41,514 bases of DNA from Prevotella illustrans (GTDB taxonomy: Bacteria > Bacteroidota > Bacteroidia > Bacteroidales > Bacteroidaceae), in contig NZ_JAERMS010000026.1 of assembly GCF_017426725.1 (NCBI RefSeq), forward strand, positions 1 to 41,514, in the 5' to 3' direction. The stretch's first letter is position 1. Every line of letters starts with the position of its first letter. Shown in pieces: positions 24,144 through 30,636 of this stretch. The notes below the pieces were generated by a model. That model ran no database searches. It worked only from the letters and a program-made list of their open reading frames with translations, and had not been told where the DNA came from. A program made the position numbers and the translations under genes.

Positions 24144-26969
24144 TTACTTGCCGAGACCTTCGGGCAGGATGACAACCGAAACCTTATTGGCCACGGAGAG
24201 GAGTTCCTTGACCATGGCCGACACCTTGGCGGGAGTCTGTGCCTCTACCAATCGCTTGTAGTCGGTGTGGTTATCGTGTCCGGTATGCTCGTAGTTGTAG
24301 ATGATGTTGCCCCAGTAGCCATTGGTCTTCGCACGGTCGTCGGCTTGCTTGAGCATGAGCGTTTTCACCTTGTTAAGCATTTCGGCGTCGCAGCTTTCGG
24401 CCAGTTCCTTCACAGCCGAGTTCATGATACTCAGCGCGAGGTCTTTCTTCTCGGGTTTCATCGGACAGTAGCCTACCATCTGGGCCACGTTCACGCCGTC
24501 GGTGCTGACAGCCAGTGCGCCCTGCGCGCCACAGGAATAAGCCGCGCCGGCCTCTTCGCGAATCTTGTTGAGGTAGACCATCGACAATACTTGTCCGGCC
24601 ATGTCCATCTGAATGCCTTTCTCCAGCGTGTAAGGAATCTTGTGGCTCAGCCAGAAAATGTAGGCGTTGGCCTTCGGAGTCTCCATCTTGCGGTAGAAAG
24701 TGTTATCTATGTTCTTGTCGGTCAGGTTCAGTCGGCGCACGCCCTTCTCGGCCTTACCCTTTGCGGGCAGCGCGCCCAAGTAACGGCAGATGAGCGGACG
24801 GATGGTGGCTTCGTCGAAATTGCCCAGTATCTCAAACTCCCAGCCGGCGGCATTGGCCGTGCGTTCCTTGGCCATTTGCAGGACGCGGTCGTAGTTGACC
24901 TGCTTCAGGTCGGCCAGCAAGATGGGACGGGCGTAGGGGCTGTGGTCGTAGAGAGCGTTGCTGACGGAGTCGCTGAAGGCTGTTTCCCAAGAGAGGTCAC
25001 GGTTTTTCAGCGCCACTTCCATCTGTTGCATGAGCGTGTTGTAGGAGCTTTCGTCCTTGCGGATATCGGTGAAGTAGAGATAGATGAGCTGGAGCATGGT
25101 CTCTACGTCCTTCGGCGTGGAGCTGCCGTTCACCTGCATCATGCGTTCACCCATGGAGAGCGTAGCCGAAGCGATCTTGCCGGCCAGTGCCTTGGGCAGT
25201 TCGGTAGATGAGAAAGCGCCCAAGCCGCTGCATTCAACCACGTCGCCAAACACTTTGGTATTCACGTAATCGGCCAGTCCGTAGGCACTGCTGCCTTTAC
25301 CGCCCTGACCCGAGAGCGTCACTTGGTCTTTCTTGAAGTCGGTCTTTTTCAAGATAACGCTCACACCGTTGCTCAGGGTCAGCTTGGTGTAGCCGAGCTT
25401 GGTGTTCTTCGTCTCCTTCTTGATGGTGCCGGCCTTGGGCAGTTTCTTGATGAGCGGCTCACTCTTCACGTTGTCCGTGTAGGCGGTGATGTCGGTCTTG
25501 CGGGCCGCGGTGATGGCTCCCGTCAGCTGTTCCTTGGTGGGATAGACGTTGCCCTCCTTCTCGGTGTTGAAGTTGATGATAACCATGTTGCTGTCGTTGT
25601 CGTGCACGAACTCGGGCAGAACCTGGTTGACAGCCTCCAGCGGAATCTTCTTCAGCAGCTGCTTCATCATCTGATACTGATAATCGATCGACGGAATGGG
25701 ATCGTTGTTGAGGAAATGACTCTTGTAGGCATTGAAGAACGAGGTGTTGGTGCGCTTATCCTTGTTGCTGTAGAGCTTCTCGAACGAGCTTTCGAAGTTG
25801 GCCTTATAGCGGTCGTATTCGGTGGGTGTGAAGCCGAATTTGACGGCGCGCAGCACTTCAATGTAGGCTGCCTTGAGGGCGTCGGCGCATAGGCTGATGT
25901 CCTTGGGCGAGGTGCTGACCGTGAAGGCTCCCTTGGTCTTGGCGAAGATGTAGTCGCCGTCGCCGACCGAAGCGCTGATGAAGGGACAGCCCGGCTTCTG
26001 CGCGACTTCTATGTAGCGGTTGTTGAGCATGCTGATGGCAGCCCCGCGCACGAAGTTGTACACCAAGTAGTTGATGTTGTTCTTGAGCGAATCGGGAAAC
26101 GCGTCGTGCTTGATCATCAGGTCGATGTCTGACTGCTGAAACTCCTTGTCCTTATCGATGATGACGATGGGCTCGGCGTTATCGGGCACTTGCTCGTCGA
26201 CGAGCGGCGCTTCGTTGGCCGGATTCTTGATGTCGCCGAAGAGTTTCTTGATCTGGGCCTCCATGTGGTCCACATCCACGTCGCCTACGACGATGATACC
26301 CTGATGGTCGGGGTGATACCATTTCTCATAATAGTCGCGCAGTTCCTTCGGCTTGAAGTTATCTACGACGCTCATCAGTCCGATGGGGAAGCGCAGTCCG
26401 TACTTGCTGCCGGGGTAGAGGGCGGGCAGATTGCGCTCGAACATGCGGTTGGAAGCGCTGGTGCGGTCGCGCCACTCCGAGTGGATCACGCCGCGCTCCT
26501 TGTCGATTTCCGCGGGGTCGAGGGTCAGTCCGGTCGACCAGTCGCGCAGGATGAGCAGGCAAGAGTCGAGTGTGGATTGTGTCTGCGTGGGCACGTTGTC
26601 GATATTGTAAACCGTCTGGTCAATGCTGGTATAGGCGTTGAGGTCGGCGCCGAACTCGATACCCTTCGAGCGGCACCACTCGATAAGGCTGTTGCCCTTG
26701 AAGTTGTCGGAGCCGTTGAAGGCCATGTGCTCTAAGAAGTGGGCCAGTCCGCGCTGATTCTCTTCCTCTTGGATGGAACCAACCTTCTGCGCGATGTAGA
26801 AGTTGGCGCGGTGTTCGGGCCAGTTGTTGTGGCGGATGTAATAGGTCAGTCCGTTGCTGAGCTTACCGATTCTCACGTCCGGATCCACCGGAATCGTTGC
26901 TTCCTGCTGTGCCTGTGCCATGCCGGCGCAGAAGAACAGCGCTACCACGAATAAGTTTCTGAGTTTCAT
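24144..26969 (-). CDS. M16-family zinc metallopeptidase (insulinase/pitrilysin type)
   Basis: 941 residues with a signal peptide (MKLRNLFVVALFFCAGMAQA), so it acts in the periplasm or at the outer membrane. The inverted zinc motif HFLEH (77-81) is intact and E158 is at the right distance to be the third ligand. Four M16-type lobes fit the length: active N-terminal domain, SVVDNFKPKELRDYYEKWYHPD region (about 205-225), then inactive repeats (LTLSNGVSVILKKTDF, about 560-575). It probably degrades peptides for nutrition, which suits an amino-acid-fermenting oral or gut Prevotella. Its own promoter lies at 27014. Confidence 0.95.
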   Translation of the reverse strand: MKLRNLFVVALFFCAGMAQAQQEATIPVDPDVRIGKLSNGLTYYIRHNNWPEHRANFYIAQKVGSIQEEENQRGLAHFLEHMAFNGSDNFKGNSLIEWCRSKGIEFGADLNAYTSIDQTVYNIDNVPTQTQSTLDSCLLILRDWSTGLTLDPAEIDKERGVIHSEWRDRTSASNRMFERNLPALYPGSKYGLRFPIGLMSVVDNFKPKELRDYYEKWYHPDHQGIIVVGDVDVDHMEAQIKKLFGDIKNPANEAPLVDEQVPDNAEPIVIIDKDKEFQQSDIDLMIKHDAFPDSLKNNINYLVYNFVRGAAISMLNNRYIEVAQKPGCPFISASVGDGDYIFAKTKGAFTVSTSPKDISLCADALKAAYIEVLRAVKFGFTPTEYDRYKANFESSFEKLYSNKDKRTNTSFFNAYKSHFLNNDPIPSIDYQYQMMKQLLKKIPLEAVNQVLPEFVHDNDSNMVIINFNTEKEGNVYPTKEQLTGAITAARKTDITAYTDNVKSEPLIKKLPKAGTIKKETKNTKLGYTKLTLSNGVSVILKKTDFKKDQVTLSGQGGKGSSAYGLADYVNTKVFGDVVECSGLGAFSSTELPKALAGKIASATLSMGERMMQVNGSSTPKDVETMLQLIYLYFTDIRKDESSYNTLMQQMEVALKNRDLSWETAFSDSVSNALYDHSPYARPILLADLKQVNYDRVLQMAKERTANAAGWEFEILGNFDEATIRPLICRYLGALPAKGKAEKGVRRLNLTDKNIDNTFYRKMETPKANAYIFWLSHKIPYTLEKGIQMDMAGQVLSMVYLNKIREEAGAAYSCGAQGALAVSTDGVNVAQMVGYCPMKPEKKDLALSIMNSAVKELAESCDAEMLNKVKTLMLKQADDRAKTNGYWGNIIYNYEHTGHDNHTDYKRLVEAQTPAKVSAMVKELLSVANKVSVVILPEGLGK

Positions 26970-27013
26970 TTTAAATGTTGTTATTAAATTTATAGATAAT
27001 CTATTATAAGACG

Positions 27014-27021
27014 CAAAGATA
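27014..27021 (-). promoter_or_regulatory. -7 box of the M16 peptidase gene
   Basis: TATCTTTG on the minus strand, 45 bp before the ATG. No clear TTG lies about 20 nt upstream; that position falls inside the arm of the large palindrome at 27034-27058. Confidence 0.55.
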
Positions 27022-27033
27022 CATAAATTACAT

Positions 27034-27103
27034 CGGTTCGGAATAAGTTTTTCTAAAATTAGCAGTGTTTAATGCTTGTTTTAGAAAAACTTATTCCGAA
27101 CCG
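27034..27103. repeat. Perfect 25-bp inverted repeat upstream of the M16 gene
   Basis: Arms 27034-27058 and 27079-27103 are exact complements over 25 bp, starting CGGTTCGGAATAAG, with a 20-nt spacer. The near arm begins 13 bp from the M16 -7 box, so it covers the -33 region. It could be a terminator, an operator or the remnant of a small mobile element. Confidence 0.85.
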
Positions 27104-27172
27104 GCGTAGAAAATTAGTAGAGCAGGTTTACAAGTGACAAAGCTAATAAAAGAGGTTTCATGCAGTTTTTTT

Positions 27173-27513
27173 GACATAAAGACATAAGGACATATTTTTC
27201 TTATGTTGTTTTTAAGGACATAAAGACATAAAGACATATTTTTTTTATGCTGTTTTAGGACATAAAGACATAAGAACATATTTTTCTGCTGTGGGGGACA
27301 AAGACATAAGGGCCGCAAGCGGCCAAGAAAGACATAAAACTAAGTGGGAAATGGGAAGCGTGAAATAGGAAGTGTGAAGCGTGAAATGTAAAAATAGAGT
27401 GCGAAGTGTGAAATGTAGATGGCTTACCTTTTCGCATTTCACACTCTTCAGTTAGTTCTCCCTCCCTTTGGGAGGGTCGGGGTAGGTCATTGGGAGGGCC
27501 GGGGTAGGTTTTC
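27173..27513. repeat. Dispersed repeat module M, copy 2, with a 42-44-bp tandem repeat
   Basis: Reverse-complement order of the module at 5371-5615. Three units beginning GACATAAAGACATAA start at 27173, 27217 and 27259. They are followed by the hairpin GGCCGCAAGCGGCC (27311-27324), an inverted repeat GTGTGAAATG/CATTTCACAC (27406-27415, 27435-27444) and two REP-like cores (27459-27510). Copy 1 has fewer tandem units. The small open frames here give low-complexity translations and are not credible genes. Confidence 0.8.
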
Positions 27514-27517
27514 TTCT

Positions 27518-27898
27518 GTCTTTACCCTGAATAATCTTTACATCCACCCTCCAAAAAGTGGCGTTATTTTGAAAAAGAAAAGACTTGGGCGCAAATAAGC
27601 GATTGTAGAGCGAGTTTATAAAGCGCTGGTTATCAACAGATTGTGCTTTTTAAGGGATTCCCTCTTCACTTTTTCGCCCTTAATCGCTATGCTTTTAGGC
27701 CATAATAGCGGCCCTTTCATCGGCTAAAAGCTATGGTTTAGCGGGATAATCGCTATGCTTTGAGCCGATAAAAGGATAGCTTTGAGCATAAAAGGGTATA
27801 AAAATCAGCAAATCGAAGGGATTTTTCGGCATGCCGGCAGCCGGATGACGTGTTGCGGAAGTATTAAAATAATGCGATTTTTTCTAACAAAATCACAG
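27518..27898 (+). repeat. Intergenic element E, copy 2 (about 380 bp)
   Basis: Full-length relative of 5610-5990 in the same orientation, 381 bp by my boundaries in both cases. The central hairpin arms GCTATGCTTTTA (27686-27697) and TAAAAGGATAGC (27769-27780) pair with one mismatch. It lies between the M16 and murI genes and shows no credible reading frame. Confidence 0.75.
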
Positions 27899-27921
27899 AG
27901 CCAGGATGGGAAATAAAGGAA

Positions 27922-27955
27922 TGGGGCCGGGGTAGATCGTCGGTCGGAGTAGGTG
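27922..27955. repeat. Degenerate REP-like repeat next to the murI stop
   Basis: TGGGGCCGGGGTAGATCG followed by a GTCGGAGTAGGTG tail resembles the right half of the GC-rich repeats elsewhere in the window. Confidence 0.5.
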
Positions 27956-27956
27956 C

Positions 27957-28793
27957 TTATTCTAAATCCAGATGGCGCACGCTGACCTGCTCCTTGAGGA
28001 ATGTCTGGGCGCTCTCCTTGAATTTGTCGGGATTCTCGGTGGTGAAGTATTGGCAGGTGCCGCCGCGAGTGAGCTTTTGGCGCAGGTCCGTGTGGTGGTC
28101 GAGGTATTGGGCCAGGCTGTTGGCCACGTATTCGGCTTGCGGAATGACGCGCACGCCGGGTTTGACATACTTCAGAATCTTCGGAAGGAGGATGGGATAG
28201 TGGGTGCAGCCCAGGATGATGGTGTCGATGGCGGGGTCCTTGCTCATGAGCTGGTCGACGCGCTTCTTGACGAAATAGTCGGCGCCGGGACTGTCGGCTT
28301 CGTTGTTCTCTACGAGGGGAACCCAGAAGGGGCAGGCTACGCCGCTGACACGGATATCGGGAAAGAGTTTATTGATTTCGATATCGTAGCTGTGGCTGCG
28401 CACGGTGCCCTCGGTAGCCAGCAGGCCTACGTGGCGACTGTGGGTGAGCGACCCGATAACTTCGGCCGTCGGTCGGATGACGCCCAGCACGCGGCGGGTG
28501 GAATCCCACGTGGGCAGGTCGTGCTGCTGGATGGTTCGCAGGGCTTTGGCCGAGGCGGTGTTGCAGCCCAGGATGACCAGCTGGCAGCCCATGCCGAAGA
28601 GTTTCAGCACGGCTTGGCGCGTGAATTGATATACGACGTCGAATGATCGGGCGCCGTAGGGGGCACGGGCGTTGTCGCCCAGATACATGTAGTCGTATTG
28701 GGGGAGTCGTTGGCGAATGCCGTGGAGGATGGTCAGGCCGCCATAGCCCGAGTCGAAGACGCCGATGGGGCCGGGATTGCTGGAAAGCGCCAT
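27957..28793 (-). CDS. murI: Glutamate racemase
   Basis: 278 residues; converts L-glutamate to D-glutamate for peptidoglycan. The hallmarks are intact: GVFDSGYGGLT with the D14/S15 pair, LGDNARAPYG, LGCNTASA with catalytic Cys77, and LGCTHYPIL with the second catalytic Cys. The length is typical. It is the last gene of the envelope operon, 41 nt after the third skp gene. Confidence 0.97.
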   Translation of the reverse strand: MALSSNPGPIGVFDSGYGGLTILHGIRQRLPQYDYMYLGDNARAPYGARSFDVVYQFTRQAVLKLFGMGCQLVILGCNTASAKALRTIQQHDLPTWDSTRRVLGVIRPTAEVIGSLTHSRHVGLLATEGTVRSHSYDIEINKLFPDIRVSGVACPFWVPLVENNEADSPGADYFVKKRVDQLMSKDPAIDTIILGCTHYPILLPKILKYVKPGVRVIPQAEYVANSLAQYLDHHTDLRQKLTRGGTCQYFTTENPDKFKESAQTFLKEQVSVRHLDLE

Positions 28794-28834
28794 GATAGGA
28801 ATGGGATTAAAAGAACGTGATGGGCGAACGGCAG

Positions 28835-29389
28835 TTACTGCAGTTCGGCCTTGACAGCTTCGGTGATGTCTTCGCCCATGGTGCTGTCGACGTAGGGCAG
28901 GGCGTCGCCGTCGAGATTGAGAATGAAGGCATAGCCCCGGCGCTGGCCAATTTTGGCTGCGGCAAGTTTCACTTTCCTTTTGATGGGAGCGAGCGCTTCT
29001 TTCTCAGCTTGCTTCAAGAGGTCCTGCGCTTCTTTCTTAAAGGCCATGTTCTTTTCGATAAGCTCTTGCAGTTCGGACTGGCGTTTCTTCAGAATGGAGG
29101 GCGCGAAAGAACGCTGTCCGTCGAGAAAGTCTTCGTATTTCTTGTTGAATTCATCCTCTACCCGTTTCATTTCGGCGTCGTATTTGGCCCGCAGGTCCTT
29201 GAGACTGCGTTGCGCCAAGGCATAATCGGAAGAAGATTTCATGGCTTCGTCGTAGCTGAAATATCCAAACTTCAGGGTGGGAGCATTCACGCTGGCTGCC
29301 GGCGGATAAGGTGTGGCAGTCTCTGAATTTTGTGCAGTTCCGTTCAAAGCGAAGAGGGCAACGGACAGGATTAAGAAAAGCTTTTTCAT
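28835..29389 (-). CDS. OmpH/Skp-family periplasmic chaperone (third of three)
   Basis: 184 residues with a signal peptide (MKKLFLILSVALFALNGTAQ). After a Pro/Ala-rich linker comes the Skp body: FGYFSYDEAMKSSSDYAL, then a long coiled coil (about 65-145, rich in K, E, Q and R) and a return strand GYAFILNLDGDALPYVD. Skp binds unfolded outer membrane proteins and hands them to BamA, encoded in the same operon. The N-terminal linker is longer than in the other two copies. A hairpin (29419-29447) separates it from the second copy. Confidence 0.92.
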   Translation of the reverse strand: MKKLFLILSVALFALNGTAQNSETATPYPPAASVNAPTLKFGYFSYDEAMKSSSDYALAQRSLKDLRAKYDAEMKRVEDEFNKKYEDFLDGQRSFAPSILKKRQSELQELIEKNMAFKKEAQDLLKQAEKEALAPIKRKVKLAAAKIGQRRGYAFILNLDGDALPYVDSTMGEDITEAVKAELQ

Positions 29390-29411
29390 TTTGATAGGCG
29401 TTGGGTTATTT

Positions 29412-29447
29412 CAAAAGCGCAGGAATCGGACAAGTGCCGATTCCTGC
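29412..29447 (-). terminator. Intra-operon hairpin between skp copies 2 and 3
   Basis: Perfect 11-bp stem GCAGGAATCGG/CCGATTCCTGC (29419-29429, 29437-29447) with a 7-nt loop. On the minus strand it is followed by GCTTTTGA, a weak T-run, so it may attenuate or protect mRNA ends rather than terminate fully. Confidence 0.6.
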
Positions 29448-29493
29448 ATATAGTGGTTCGCTTCCATCATGCAGGAAACGATCAAGGGTTGAT

Positions 29494-29988
29494 TTACTTC
29501 ATCTTGGTGAGCTGCGTCTTCACGTCGGCTGTCAGGTCTTTTACGGTGTCGCCGAGATAGAGGATGCTGCCGTCTTCGAAGATGGAGGTGTAGGCACCGG
29601 CCTTACCGACAGCCTGGATGGCGTTGCGGATTTTGGTGATGATGGGCTCCATCAATTCGTTTGATTTCTTCGACAAAGTCTGCTGGTTGTCCTGATAGGT
29701 CTGCTGAATCTTCTGATACATGGTCTGAAGTTCCGTTTCAGTTTCCTGCTGCTTGGTAGCATTCATGGTAGCCTTTGTCTTGTCATATTCCTGCGATTTG
29801 CGGGTGAGCTCGTCCTGCATCGACTTCAGGTCATTCTCGTATTGCTTCTGGAGTGCCTGCAAGTCGCCATTGGCTTTCGCTACTTCGGGCATGGCCTGCA
29901 TCACTGCCTGTGTATTTACCTTACCAAACTTCTGCGCGGACATAACCATTGGCGCACAAAGCATCAACATTAAAAATAGTTTTTTCAT
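29494..29988 (-). CDS. OmpH/Skp-family periplasmic chaperone (second of three)
   Basis: 164 residues with a signal peptide (MKKLFLMLMLCAPMVMSAQ). The mature part begins FGKVNTQAVMQAMPEV, followed by a coiled coil of about 90 residues very rich in Gln, Lys and Thr, then GAYTSIFEDGSILYLGD. I chose the ATG at 29988; the upstream ATG at 30027 adds a hydrophilic extension before the signal peptide. It lies 51 nt after the first copy. Confidence 0.93.
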   Translation of the reverse strand: MKKLFLMLMLCAPMVMSAQKFGKVNTQAVMQAMPEVAKANGDLQALQKQYENDLKSMQDELTRKSQEYDKTKATMNATKQQETETELQTMYQKIQQTYQDNQQTLSKKSNELMEPIITKIRNAIQAVGKAGAYTSIFEDGSILYLGDTVKDLTADVKTQLTKMK

Positions 29989-30039
29989 TGTTCTAAGTTT
30001 TTTATTATGATTTGAATTGTTGTCCATTGTTAGGTATTG

Positions 30040-30552
30040 TTACCGTGAATACCCCAACTTCTCGAGTACTTCGTTGCTGATGTCGATCTTGGGACTGCCG
30101 AAGATGATGGCGGTAGCGCTGGAGCGATCGAGCACGAGACTGTAGCCACGCAGTTCGGAAATCTCTTTTACCGCCTGATAGATGTCTTCCTGAATGGGGC
30201 TGATGAGGCTTTCGCGCTTCTTGAACAATTCTCCCTCCGGGCCGAAGTATTTCTTGCGTAGTTCGGCCGCTTCCTTTTCCTTGTTCATGATGGCCTCTTG
30301 CTTGGCTTTCTTCTGGTCGTTGGAGAGGAAGACGGCTTCGTTCTGATAGTTCTTATACATTGTGGAGGCCTCGTTGTTGAGCACTTCCACCTCGGCCTGC
30401 CATTTCTTGCTGGCCTGTTCTATCTGTTCGTTGGCGCGTTGCCATGCCGGAATATTCTTCATGATATATTCCATATCCATCAGCGCGAACTTCTGTGCCG
30501 ACGCCGTAAGCGTGGCAATGAGCATGAAGCTCATGAGGAGTATCTTTTTCAT
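30040..30552 (-). CDS. OmpH/Skp-family periplasmic chaperone (first of three)
   Basis: 170 residues with a signal peptide (MKKILLMSFMLIATLTASAQ). The Skp pattern is FALMDMEYIMKNIPAWQ, a coiled coil (about 40-125) and a C-terminal strand pair GYSLVLDRSSATAIIFG. It follows bamA by 84 nt, the order also known from Porphyromonas gingivalis. Confidence 0.93.
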   Translation of the reverse strand: MKKILLMSFMLIATLTASAQKFALMDMEYIMKNIPAWQRANEQIEQASKKWQAEVEVLNNEASTMYKNYQNEAVFLSNDQKKAKQEAIMNKEKEAAELRKKYFGPEGELFKKRESLISPIQEDIYQAVKEISELRGYSLVLDRSSATAIIFGSPKIDISNEVLEKLGYSR

Positions 30553-30636
30553 CTTTAAATTCCTTTCTTTTTTTGATACAATTAATAAGACTGGATTGAT
30601 AGGCAGGAAGTTAACTGTGTTTATCTTTTTTAGCAG

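Noticed and set aside
24081..25211. Plus-strand open frame of 376 codons
   Set aside because: Antisense to the M16 peptidase and starts inside the terminator stem.
27173..27297. CRISPR array
   Set aside because: Units are contiguous 42-44-bp tandem repeats with no unique spacers and no cas genes nearby.
27091..27442. Minus-strand small ORFs with repeated LCLYVLK or FLAACGPYVF segments
   Set aside because: They are translations of the tandem and dispersed repeats; overlapping frames give equally good ORFs, so there is no sign of coding selection.
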